Shown here: piece by piece, positions 11,136 to 18,124 of the stretch
Numbering within the stretch: the first letter of the stretch is position 1
Layout of the letters: each line of letters opens with the position of its first letter
Source of the DNA: Candidatus Pacearchaeota archaeon
Lineage (GTDB): Archaea > Nanoarchaeota > Nanoarchaeia > Pacearchaeales > GW2011-AR1
Assembly (NCBI GenBank): GCA_002686195.1
Contig: NZAS01000177.1
Location: forward strand, 32,904 to 96,903
Length of the DNA stretch: 64,000 bases
Direction: 5' to 3'
Position numbers and translations under genes: made by a program
Notes under the pieces: model-generated
Told to the model about the DNA's origin: nothing
The model's database searches: none
The model's input: the letters and a program-made list of their open reading frames with translations, nothing else

Positions 11136-11516
11136 ATGTCAGAAGACAATCTAATAAAGAGCATTGTTGATATAGTTTTGAATGAGCAAGCAGATCTTAG
11201 GCTCAGGCAAGATCTTGTAAATATCACATGCAGACTGACAATGGTGAGTGATGCACATGTTCCCGATACCCTTACTAGAATAAGAGTTTTACCAACCGTT
11301 GCAGTTGTCGGACAAAATGAACCTGTAACACGAGCCGGCGATAGAAATACATTGCTTGAAATATATGTTAAGTTCTTACCAAGGGGAGGAAGTGACTATA
11401 AGAACTTATCTGCAATAGGAAAGCTAATAAAAGGACTGCCTGGCGTTAAAATTGTTACAATTTTAACATTGAATAATAAAAAAGTTCTGTATAAGGGAAA
11501 ACCAATTGTGATATAG
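11136..11516 (+). CDS. Protein of unknown function, alpha/beta
   Basis: 126 residues with an N-terminal helix (about 1-25) and then alternating strands and helices, including L-T-R-I-R-V-L and G-L-P-G-V-K-I-V. This fits a ferredoxin-like fold, but no family was recognised. It is not a GroES: the mobile-loop and beta-barrel pattern are missing. The next gene begins immediately at its stop codon. Confidence 0.6.
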   Translation: MSEDNLIKSIVDIVLNEQADLRLRQDLVNITCRLTMVSDAHVPDTLTRIRVLPTVAVVGQNEPVTRAGDRNTLLEIYVKFLPRGGSDYKNLSAIGKLIKGLPGVKIVTILTLNNKKVLYKGKPIVI

Positions 11517-11750
11517 GTGAAAAGACCAGGCTCAAAAAAATCAATAATTATTGCTGCATACATGACAGACTTACAGATGGCAATAAGATGGGCAAAATTA
11601 AATAAGGCTCTAATTTCAGTTGGTGAAATTATAGATACTGGAAGCAGCGGCACAAAAAAGTATGCTGTTACAGTTAAATCACGAATTCCAAAATCACAGC
11701 TGTCCTCATTGATAAAAGATAGATTCGGAATATTTATAAATGTTATTTAG
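11517..11750 (+). CDS. Small basic protein, unknown function
   Basis: 77 residues starting with GTG directly after the preceding stop. Basic at the N-terminus, with alternating strand and helix segments. Its abutting position suggests that it works with the preceding protein. No family recognised. Confidence 0.6.
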   Translation: MKRPGSKKSIIIAAYMTDLQMAIRWAKLNKALISVGEIIDTGSSGTKKYAVTVKSRIPKSQLSSLIKDRFGIFINVI

Positions 11751-11754
11751 TTTC

Positions 11755-11783
11755 ATGTAAACATTGCTATAATGTAGTATAAT
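11755..11783 (+). promoter_or_regulatory. Promoter, ATGTAAA-N16-TATAAT
   Basis: Good match to the recurring phage promoter motif, located in the gap before the gene at 11811, which also has a strong AGGAGG site. Confidence 0.7.
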
Positions 11784-11810
11784 AGTTATGCACCATTAAT
11801 AGGAGGTAGC

Positions 11811-12026
11811 ATGAAAAAGCTGAATTATGATGAACTTTCAAAAATGGATGAAAGTGAGCTAAATAGATCATTTAGCAATCTAACATATCAGGTAGGCAGG
11901 ACGAGAGACAGAAGCGGCAGGTCGCACATAGAGACAGAGCTTTGCTATATCCAAAGAGAGCTTGAGCTAAGACGTGCTAGAAAAATTGCTCATATAAACT
12001 ACATGGCAGCTATTGAAAATAGATAG
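11811..12026 (+). CDS. Small helical charged protein
   Basis: 71 residues with a strong AGGAGGT ribosome binding site and its own promoter. Highly charged, predicted to be two helices, and probably a coiled-coil. It lies just upstream of the sigma factor gene but is separated from it by a 137-base gap. Function unknown. Confidence 0.65.
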   Translation: MKKLNYDELSKMDESELNRSFSNLTYQVGRTRDRSGRSHIETELCYIQRELELRRARKIAHINYMAAIENR

Positions 12027-12112
12027 AAAGCTCACACATTTTTTTTACATAACCCCTTCCCTATTGAATAAGTGTGTTTACATTTATCTCTAGGAAATAA
12101 TTTGCATATTTC

Positions 12113-12141
12113 GTGCAAGTTTTTATAATCTGATGTTTAAT
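12113..12141 (+). promoter_or_regulatory. Promoter, GTGCAAG-N16-TTTAAT
   Basis: Fits the recurring spacing motif and lies directly upstream of the sigma factor gene, raising the possibility of autoregulation. Confidence 0.5.
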
Positions 12142-12163
12142 AGCATAAGAACAGGAGCCAGTC

Positions 12164-12925
12164 ATGTCACAGTCACTTGATTCATACTTTAAAGATGTTT
12201 CAAATACTAAACTTCTAACAAGAGAGGAAGAGGTAATTCTCTCACAAAGAATTGAAAGAGGAGATGCGACAGCAAGAAATATCATGATCGAGTCAAATCT
12301 TCGTCTCGCAATCAGCATAGCAAAAAAATATTATAAAAGCGGTTGTGATATGGAAGACCTTATCCAAGAGTCTAACATTGGACTAATGAAAGCCGTTGAA
12401 AAGTTTGACTGGAGAAGAGGGTTCAAATTTAGTACATACGCGTGCTGGTGGATAAAGCAGTCTGTATGTCGTCACATTAGTACAAATAGAAATACTGTAA
12501 AGGTTCCTGCTCACACTGCATCTCTAGCGTATAAAGTAAGAACAATAATTCAGGAATATGAGAAAGATCTTGGGCAAAAGCCAAGCATTCCAGAAATTTC
12601 TGAGCTTCTTGGTGTGACAGAAAATATGGTGAAGGCCAGCCTTGAATCGATAAAATTTCAAAACATGTTGTCAATTGATGGAACAATTGGAAATGAAGAA
12701 GGTGGCAGATCAATTATTGAAGTGATAGCTGATAGCAACAATATAGACATTGACGGAATTCTTGACAAGGAAAAAATTATGATAATGATTAAGTCATGTC
12801 TGTCAAGGCTCTCTCAGAGAGAGGAGCAAATTTTGAGGCTTAGATTTGGAATATCTGATAATTTTGAACATACAGATGCATTCGACGTCACTGAAGATGA
12901 CATCGCTGATATAGTAAAAGGATAA
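12164..12925 (+). CDS. RNA polymerase sigma-70 family factor, truncated region 4
   Basis: 253 residues. Regions 1.2 to 2.4 are well conserved: E-S-N-L-R-L-A-I-S-I-A, D-L-I-Q-E-S-N-I-G-L, F-K-F-S-T-Y-A-C-W-W-I-K-Q. Region 3 follows, then region 4.1 (E-E-Q-I-L-R-L-R-F-G), after which the protein ends in an acidic tail without the usual helix-turn-helix of region 4.2. It should bind core polymerase and a -10 element but would need another means to contact the -35. The next gene, four bases downstream, encodes a region-4-like HTH protein. It is a good candidate to read the promoter motif seen across this window. Confidence 0.92.
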   Translation: MSQSLDSYFKDVSNTKLLTREEEVILSQRIERGDATARNIMIESNLRLAISIAKKYYKSGCDMEDLIQESNIGLMKAVEKFDWRRGFKFSTYACWWIKQSVCRHISTNRNTVKVPAHTASLAYKVRTIIQEYEKDLGQKPSIPEISELLGVTENMVKASLESIKFQNMLSIDGTIGNEEGGRSIIEVIADSNNIDIDGILDKEKIMIMIKSCLSRLSQREEQILRLRFGISDNFEHTDAFDVTEDDIADIVKG

Positions 12926-12929
12926 AAAT

Positions 12930-13211
12930 ATGTCAATGCCAAAAGGATACAAAACAGATCATGGATATGCAACAGTTAGATCACATGACGATGGTCTAGG
13001 CTATAGGGAAATTGCTGAGTGTATGACAGAAATGGGCCACAAGATGAATCACTCAACAGCAAGAAATATTTTTCTCTCTGCTATGACAAAATTTGCAGAG
13101 AATACATGCTCACTGTATGGTGTTAAGCCCACATGTGAAAACGTTAAGCGAATTTCATCTGATCCTAGATTTCAATCTGGAATTCTTGATATGATAAAGT
13201 TGCTAGACTAG
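12930..13211 (+). CDS. Sigma region-4-like helix-turn-helix protein
   Basis: 93 residues. The central segment Y-R-E-I-A-E-C-M-T-E-M-G-H-K-M-N-H-S-T-A, followed by a recognition-like helix, is the pattern of the sigma region 4.2 HTH (sense the -35 box). It follows the truncated sigma gene by four bases in a different frame. The likely reading is that sigma function is split over two proteins, or that this is an accessory DNA-binding factor. It may contact the GTGTAAA box; this is inference. Confidence 0.7.
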   Translation: MSMPKGYKTDHGYATVRSHDDGLGYREIAECMTEMGHKMNHSTARNIFLSAMTKFAENTCSLYGVKPTCENVKRISSDPRFQSGILDMIKLLD

Positions 13212-13246
13212 AAACTATATAATTAATAATATATGAGGTACCTTCC

Positions 13247-13528
13247 ATGGGAATAAGTTGGGATTTTTTTGTAGGTCGAAGGCGTGTCAATGTTAAGAAT
13301 TTTTTTAAAAAGAATAACATTCGTACAAAGTCAGATTTTATTGATGTTTTAGTTGCAAATGATATCACTGTACCAGACGATTCAACTGTAGACGGTCTGG
13401 TGCTATTGCACGGCCAGGGTGATCCGGATCTTTTTAGACCGAAAAAAGAGGTTATTAAGCAGCCAAAGGCTGAAAAAAAAGATAGGGTTAAAAATGGCAA
13501 AAAAAAAGATGCATCCACAAAAAGCTAA
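13247..13528 (+). CDS. Small basic-tailed protein, unknown function
   Basis: 93 residues: an N-terminal globular part and a lysine-rich tail (about 65-93). Near its 3' end the codons AAA AAA AAA form a run of nine A residues (13499-13507). A -1 shift there would lead into the open frame of the methyltransferase gene, so a fusion product is possible. No family recognised. Confidence 0.6.
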   Translation: MGISWDFFVGRRRVNVKNFFKKNNIRTKSDFIDVLVANDITVPDDSTVDGLVLLHGQGDPDLFRPKKEVIKQPKAEKKDRVKNGKKKDASTKS

Positions 13529-13534
13529 GTGACA

Positions 13535-13556
13535 CCTGGGGAGATGTCTCCCCTGG
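13535..13556 (+). promoter_or_regulatory. Strong hairpin in the sigma-methyltransferase interval
   Basis: GGGGAGA, a TG loop and TCTCCCC form a seven-base perfect stem, extended by CC/GG outside one mismatch. There is no T-run, so it is not a standard terminator. It lies 27 bases after the nine-A run and inside the in-frame upstream extension of the methyltransferase. Confidence 0.5.
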
Positions 13557-13647
13557 CTGGAAGCACATTAAGTCTCCCGGTGATGCTGTAAGAAAAAAGA
13601 AGTATCACGTTCAAAAGTCATTTTCAAGATGTATTAATGCCATAGAC

Positions 13648-14217
13648 ATGAGTGAGATCTCATCAGTTTTAGATTGGGGCCCTGGATCATGTTGGACGTC
13701 TGCGATGATATGTGATGGTAGAGATGTTCACATTGTAGACATTTCAAATGATGTTATTGATGTTGCACTTGGCATAATTCCAGATGCTACGGCTTATCTT
13801 ATAGATGATGTCTCGTCATTTAAAGCTGTATCTGATGCCCTTGAAGATGAGAGAATAGATCTCTTAATTGCGTTTTCTGTAATATATCACTTTCCTTCAC
13901 TTGAGTACTTTCATGCAATTGCTGATTTGTGGAAAAGGATATCACCCAAATATATCGTGATAAAGACAATGATGTCACATGGCGACTCCTGGGAAAGATC
14001 ATCATATAAAGTGTATGAAGAATCAGTCAATTATATACGTGGGCTTCTTTTGTCTGAAGATGATCTTTGTGATGCCCTAAAGGGTTACAGCATGATTTTT
14101 TCACACAATGATGAAACTACTCCCGGGCTATTTGGTAAGATTAACAAGTTGCACGGACTCGAAAACATCCCGGCGCACATGTCAAAGCTATATGTTTTTA
14201 AGAAAATATCGAATTGA
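13648..14217 (+). CDS. SAM-dependent class I methyltransferase, 5' end uncertain
   Basis: From the ATG at 13648 the product has 189 residues. V-L-D-W-G-P-G-S-C is the SAM-binding motif I, V-H-I-V-D-I-S the acidic motif II, and D-L-L-I-A-F-S-V-I-Y-H-F-P motif IV. The frame stays open upstream to 13492 and encodes a convincing stretch (W-G-D-V-S-P-G-W-K) but has no ATG, GTG or TTG there. An ATG at 13494 would enter this frame if one A were missing from the nine-A run at 13499. So the real protein is probably longer, through frameshifting, a recent mutation or an assembly error. Substrate unknown. Confidence 0.75.
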   Translation: MSEISSVLDWGPGSCWTSAMICDGRDVHIVDISNDVIDVALGIIPDATAYLIDDVSSFKAVSDALEDERIDLLIAFSVIYHFPSLEYFHAIADLWKRISPKYIVIKTMMSHGDSWERSSYKVYEESVNYIRGLLLSEDDLCDALKGYSMIFSHNDETTPGLFGKINKLHGLENIPAHMSKLYVFKKISN

Positions 14218-14276
14218 TCCTTTATGGGGACAATAGATATTCTATGATTAATCTCAATATGACAAAGAGGTAAATT

Positions 14277-14531
14277 GTGGAAAATCCGACGCTATTAACA
14301 GAAAATATATGGCTAGATACAGAGACAGACGTTGTCGTTGTTTCATTTGATCGAGTATCAGTTGCATTTCCAGTTGAAGAATTCTTAAGCTTCTGTGATG
14401 AAATTTTTGATGCACGTGATTCACTTTTAAAAAATGATAATTACATTATTAGTGAAATAGTAGACGGTGATAACGCGACGCGGATGCTTTCAAGGAAGCA
14501 CAGCGTAGAAGATGATGAATATGACAACTAG
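14277..14531 (+). CDS. Small acidic protein, unknown function
   Basis: 84 residues, starting with GTG after an AAGAGG site. Strand-rich N-terminal half (V-V-V-V-S-F-D, V-A-F-P-V-E-E-F), acidic C-terminus. It overlaps the deformylase gene by 20 bases. No family recognised. Confidence 0.6.
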   Translation: MENPTLLTENIWLDTETDVVVVSFDRVSVAFPVEEFLSFCDEIFDARDSLLKNDNYIISEIVDGDNATRMLSRKHSVEDDEYDN

Positions 14532-14994
14532 AGATAAAAGATCAACAGAAATTTTTATATGGCCCGCAGACATTTTAAGCGATGTATCTAAGACAGTTAC
14601 GTCAATAGATGGCAATATAACATTATTAATAGACAGTATGATAAATGCTATGAGAGATTCTAAGTCGTTAAGCATTTCAGCTCCGCAAGTAGGAGCCCTA
14701 GAAAGAGTCATTGTTGTAGATAACAAGAAATTAAAGAGTAGAATTATTTCTGAATCTGAGCCGGTCGCTTTAATAAACCCGGAGATAACAAGCTGGTTTG
14801 GAGAAATATCTATTGATGAGGGATGCTCATCATTGCCGGGACAGTTTAAAATAATGCCTAGGGCATCTCATATAACAGTAAGATATCAAACTGTTGATGG
14901 AGTTTTAACAGAGAATGATGCAGACGGTATTACGGCTGTTATGATACAGCATGAAATAGACCATCTCGACGGAAAGCTAATAATTGATATTTAG
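14512..14994 (+). CDS. def: Peptide deformylase
   Basis: 160 residues, typical for the family. Removes the formyl group from N-terminal methionine of nascent proteins. Motif 2 is E-G-C-S-S with the metal cysteine; motif 3 is Q-H-E-I-D-H-L-D-G with both metal histidines and the catalytic Glu. Motif 1 is altered: I-S-A-P-Q-V-G stands where G-x-G-L-A-A-P-Q is usual, so the first glycines are replaced. Phage deformylases are common in marine phages. The start overlaps the gene before it; alternatives are ATG codons at 14515 and 14521. Confidence 0.93.
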   Translation: MMNMTTRDKRSTEIFIWPADILSDVSKTVTSIDGNITLLIDSMINAMRDSKSLSISAPQVGALERVIVVDNKKLKSRIISESEPVALINPEITSWFGEISIDEGCSSLPGQFKIMPRASHITVRYQTVDGVLTENDADGITAVMIQHEIDHLDGKLIIDI

Positions 14995-15084
14995 TTCGTG
15001 CATGCGGTCAAGTAAGCTTTAAAAAGAAATGGAAACTTTCACAGTCATGGCATATTTAATAATGCCTTGGAGATATAAAAACAA

Positions 15085-15417
15085 ATGAAAATTACAAAAG
15101 GTCAACTTCGACAAGTTATTAGAGAAGAGTTAGAAAGACATCTGCTTGAACAGGGGGATGTGAGCGATCTGGTAAAAAAGTTTGATGCTGCAGTTTCTGT
15201 CTGGGACCAGCTAAGCGGCTCTGTAAGGGCTATGGTTGGAGGCAACATTGAACGCGCGCTGGGTTATGCAAGCCAGGGTGCCACAAATGATGCAGCTAGT
15301 CATCTTGATGCTGCATTAGAACGCGCAGCGTCACGGGGTATTTCACCTGGCGGTCCTGATTCCGTTGAAACAGCACGGGCAGCATGGGAAAGTTCAGATA
15401 AGCCAAGCCTTCCGTAG
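15085..15417 (+). CDS. Probable virion-associated protein with K-I-T-K tag
   Basis: 110 residues. It opens M-K-I-T-K-G-Q-L-R-Q-V-I-R-E-E-L, a helix shared (with variation) by the proteins at 31374 and 32098. The rest is an alanine-rich helical domain. I infer that the opening helix is a targeting peptide, as with T4 internal head proteins, but have no direct evidence. Confidence 0.6.
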   Translation: MKITKGQLRQVIREELERHLLEQGDVSDLVKKFDAAVSVWDQLSGSVRAMVGGNIERALGYASQGATNDAASHLDAALERAASRGISPGGPDSVETARAAWESSDKPSLP

Positions 15418-15469
15418 CACTGATACTGACAAAAGCTAAAAGATAATAGGTTTCAGCTTAGCCTATTTC

Positions 15470-15498
15470 GTGCAATATTTTTGTGCGTGAGGTATTAT
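15470..15498 (+). promoter_or_regulatory. Promoter, GTGCAAT-N16-TATTAT
   Basis: Recurring motif with exact 16-base spacing, directly upstream of the metalloprotease-like lipoprotein gene. Confidence 0.6.
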
Positions 15499-15517
15499 TT
15501 CTTAGAGGTAATATTAT

Positions 15518-16060
15518 ATGCTTACTACTATTTTCAGCTTATTTTTGGCAGGGTGCTCTGAAAGCGTCGAGTCACTTATTAAACAGTCTCAAGATAATTC
15601 TGGACAATACACTTATAACAGCTGGCACGTGCTTTCGTCTCCTGATGAGGAAAGCTTTACTTCTATTAGAGTGCGCTCAAGAACAGAAGAGGATTCTACG
15701 AAGCTCGAATCAGCAGTGAAGCTAGCTGGGACATTTGCTGCACAAAGGCTTTCTACGTCTCTTGCAGACTGTAAAGATGGTCATATTAGCTTTCATGTCA
15801 TTCCCAATGATATTTTAAATAATAAAGATGTTGTCGTGATTAACGACGATGAAGATTCAGAATTTTTCGGTCTGACACAATTTACGTACTCGAATAAGGC
15901 ATTTTCATTTATCTGCTCAGACTGCACAGAGACAGTTGAAGATATTTTTTTGCATGAGATTACACATTTCTTCTATTCTCAGTGTGGAATTTTACCTGAG
16001 AAACAAGATGAGAGCAATTGTCACGATATGGTAGCGGCATATAGAATGCGTGATCTGTAA
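15518..16060 (+). CDS. Zinc-metallopeptidase-like lipoprotein
   Basis: 180 residues. The N-terminal hydrophobic segment ends L-F-L-A-G-C, a lipobox, so the mature protein should be lipid-anchored in the host envelope. Near residue 147, H-E-I-T-H is a HExxH zinc-protease motif, followed by a cysteine-rich stretch and a later C-H-D that could give a third ligand. Start chosen for the RBS and short signal peptide. It has its own promoter. A phage-borne envelope protease could modify receptors or block superinfection; this is inference. Confidence 0.75.
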   Translation: MLTTIFSLFLAGCSESVESLIKQSQDNSGQYTYNSWHVLSSPDEESFTSIRVRSRTEEDSTKLESAVKLAGTFAAQRLSTSLADCKDGHISFHVIPNDILNNKDVVVINDDEDSEFFGLTQFTYSNKAFSFICSDCTETVEDIFLHEITHFFYSQCGILPEKQDESNCHDMVAAYRMRDL

Positions 16061-16137
16061 GACAAAGCTATGAAAATGAAGTTCACAACTTCCCTAGAAG
16101 GGATATAATTAATATTGCATGAATGAGGTACTTATAA

Positions 16138-16587
16138 GTGGGCATTAATAATAGAACAAAGCAAGGAGCAAATTTTGTTCCGGCATACGAGGTCTCAGGC
16201 GTCCCTTTTGTTACAAGCTCTGCAGCAAATGAGGTTGTAAACGAACCGGTTCGTATCAAGTTTCCATACGTAACTCGATTCTTTGTTGTGCAGAACACAA
16301 GTCAAAACTGGTTGCGTGTAGGGTTTTCTGAAAATGGTGTGACGGGAACGCTTGGGTCTAAAGAAGCTAACAACTATCTTCTTGTGTCAGGAAATCAGGT
16401 CACGTCAAGGCTTGAGCTTAGGTGTAAAGAGCTATGGTTTGCTGCTGACGCAGGGACAGCTCCTACAAGCTTCAGCCTTATTGCAGGACTAACTGGAATT
16501 CAGAATAGCGAATTTCCTGTTCTTACAGGAACATTGACCGGAAGCAATAACAACTATCAGTCTCCAAGATTTGAAGGCGTGGGATAA
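16138..16587 (+). CDS. Probable virion structural (decoration-type) protein
   Basis: 149 residues, GTG start. Strand-rich throughout with few charges, Gly/Ser/Thr/Asn-rich, and with the pattern N-R-T-K-Q-G-A-N-F-V-P-A-Y, then two R-x-F-P-Y and E-L-R-C-K-E-L-W-F strands. This looks like a small beta-sandwich capsid or tail decoration protein and resembles proteins I associate with marine phages. No search was made. Confidence 0.6.
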   Translation: MGINNRTKQGANFVPAYEVSGVPFVTSSAANEVVNEPVRIKFPYVTRFFVVQNTSQNWLRVGFSENGVTGTLGSKEANNYLLVSGNQVTSRLELRCKELWFAADAGTAPTSFSLIAGLTGIQNSEFPVLTGTLTGSNNNYQSPRFEGVG

Positions 16588-16598
16588 GCCTAATACGT

Positions 16599-16627
16599 TT
16601 GTAAAAGTTTAGCGTTTATGTTAAACT
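16599..16627 (+). promoter_or_regulatory. Promoter, TTGTAAA-N16-TAAACT
   Basis: Recurring spacing motif. The -10 box ends six bases before the ATG at 16634, and there is no ribosome binding site, so the message is probably leaderless. Confidence 0.6.
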
Positions 16628-16633
16628 ACCTCT

Positions 16634-16873
16634 ATGGTTATAGGAAGTCTTGTAAGCCTATGTGAGTCTGCAATGCTGTCAGCAGGATGGGATCCTGATT
16701 GGTTTCCAGAAGGACTATGCGGAATTGTTATTGACACAGAGACAAGATGTATGGGAAGTAATTTTAATGATGAAACTGCTGACCTGGTAATAGTTATGGT
16801 ATCAGGAAAAGTTGAAGCATTCTTCAGCGAAGATCTTGACATAGTTGGAGAAAATAATGGGCAAGAAGTGTAG
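16634..16873 (+). CDS. GDLV-family SH3-like small protein
   Basis: 79 residues. Opens V-I-G-S-L-V, contains G-I-V-I-D and V-M-V-S-G-K-V-E-A, and ends E-D-L-D-I-V-G, matching the strand order of the family found mainly at 34.6-50.4 kb. Its ATG sits six bases past a -10 box. It overlaps the cytidylyltransferase gene, for which its last codons supply the GGAG ribosome binding site. Confidence 0.65.
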   Translation: MVIGSLVSLCESAMLSAGWDPDWFPEGLCGIVIDTETRCMGSNFNDETADLVIVMVSGKVEAFFSEDLDIVGENNGQEV

Positions 16874-17318
16874 GGACACAATTGCAGTAAGCGGCGGATT
16901 TGATCCTGTTCATGTGGGTCACGTGAGAATGATCATAGATGCATCAAAGCACGGAGATGTAATAGTGATTCTTAATAGTGATACGTGGCTAAGGAATAAG
17001 AAGGGATATGTTTTTATGCCATGGAATGAGAGGGCAGAAATATTAGAATCTATCAAGGGTGTTGTCAAGGTTATTCCAGTAGATGATGGCGATAGAACGG
17101 TTTGTGACGCACTTAACTCACTAAAAGAGTCTGTTGATTTGACATACTTTGCAAACGGCGGAGACAGAATAAATACAAATACACCTGAAATTAGCATATG
17201 TAATAAGCTAGGGATAGAGCTATTGTGGAATATTGGAGGCAAGAAAATTCAAAGTAGCAGTTCACTTGTCAACGATCATAAAGGAATGAAGCACAGCACA
17301 GAAGGAAATAGGTCATGA
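16857..17318 (+). CDS. Cytidylyltransferase-family protein
   Basis: 153 residues. G-G-F-D-P-V-H-V-G-H is the nucleotidyl-transfer HxGH motif; W-L-R-N-K-K-G-Y and P-W-N-E-R-A-E-I match the glycerol-3-phosphate cytidylyltransferase / RfaE family, which transfers CMP or AMP to a phosphorylated sugar or alcohol. The C-terminal motif near I-Q-S-S-S-S-L-V fits the I-S-S-T loop. The ATG at 16857 is chosen for the GGAG site six bases upstream. It overlaps greA by four bases. It may modify a sugar for the host surface or the virion. Confidence 0.85.
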   Translation: MGKKCRDTIAVSGGFDPVHVGHVRMIIDASKHGDVIVILNSDTWLRNKKGYVFMPWNERAEILESIKGVVKVIPVDDGDRTVCDALNSLKESVDLTYFANGGDRINTNTPEISICNKLGIELLWNIGGKKIQSSSSLVNDHKGMKHSTEGNRS

Positions 17319-17788
17319 GACACCCAATAACACAAGCAGGATATAACGATCTCGCTGGCGAGCTAAAGAAAAGATCAACAGTGGTGAGGCTAGAAATAGC
17401 AAATGAGATTGAAAGAGCACGAGAATATGGCGACATTAGTGAGAATGCAGAATTTTCATATGCAAAAGATAGACAGCAACAAAATGAGATGCGAATTAAT
17501 CAGATTAAAAACTTTATCAGTGAGACAGAAATAATAACAAACCACGGACTAAAGCGAGACGGAAGAGTCGTATTTGGAGTAAGGGCTGTTCTTCTTAACT
17601 GTGATACTGATGAAGAGGTGACATATAAAATTGTCGGAGAAACAGAGTCAGACATAAAGATGGGCAAGATAAGCTATAAGTCTCCTCTGGCATCTGAGAT
17701 AATAGGATTGTCAAAGGGTGACGATGTTGAATTTAGCGCGCCCAGCGGCATAAAATTCTTTGAAATCTTAGATGTAATTTACGACTAG
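17315..17788 (+). CDS. greA: Transcription elongation factor GreA
   Basis: 157 residues, full length. The N-terminal coiled-coil carries R-E-Y-G-D-I-S-E-N-A-E-F, with the acidic tip residues that trigger transcript cleavage in backtracked RNA polymerase; the C-terminal globular domain follows (G-K-I-S-Y-K-S-P-L-A and the G-D-x-V-E strand). It overlaps the previous gene by ATGA. With the sigma factor it gives the phage two handles on the host polymerase. Confidence 0.95.
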   Translation: MRHPITQAGYNDLAGELKKRSTVVRLEIANEIERAREYGDISENAEFSYAKDRQQQNEMRINQIKNFISETEIITNHGLKRDGRVVFGVRAVLLNCDTDEEVTYKIVGETESDIKMGKISYKSPLASEIIGLSKGDDVEFSAPSGIKFFEILDVIYD

Positions 17789-17908
17789 ATCATACTTTGT
17801 GTAGAATTGTCTCTGTTGGATCTAGCTGCAGTCTATGATGTGATAATCATGTCAATGTCTAGGTGGCGGTCCAGAGCTGATAGAAAGTCAGCTAGAGGGA
17901 TATGTGTG

Positions 17909-18094
17909 ATGAATAAGGAAGATATAAATAAGATTGTTGCTTTACGTGATGCAGTGCTAGATATGTATGTATCACTTGACGGACGATCCAGCCCAGCAAC
18001 TGCTGTCGTTAAACAGGCGAAGGTTGCAGCAATGTGTGAAAGTGTTATCAAAAAAATTGATGAAATGATAACGCCGTACGTAAATTTTGAATAG
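17909..18094 (+). CDS. Small helical protein, unknown function
   Basis: 61 residues from the ATG at 17909, which has a GAGGGA site; an upstream TTG in frame at 17807 would give 95 residues but is poorly placed. Mostly helical and without recognisable motifs. Confidence 0.5.
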   Translation: MNKEDINKIVALRDAVLDMYVSLDGRSSPATAVVKQAKVAAMCESVIKKIDEMITPYVNFE

Positions 18095-18124
18095 AAAATA
18101 GCCAAGCACACTGTCAGGTGTTTT

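Noticed and set aside
11136..11516. GroES candidate downstream of the chaperonin
   Set aside because: Size is right, but the mobile loop and dome motifs are missing and the pattern is alpha/beta rather than all-beta.
13535..13556. Rho-independent terminator after the gene at 13247
   Set aside because: Strong stem but no T-run follows, and the interval appears to be coding for the methyltransferase N-terminus.
17807..17908. TTG start extending the gene at 17909
   Set aside because: No ribosome binding site and an unlikely composition; the ATG at 17909 has GAGGGA.
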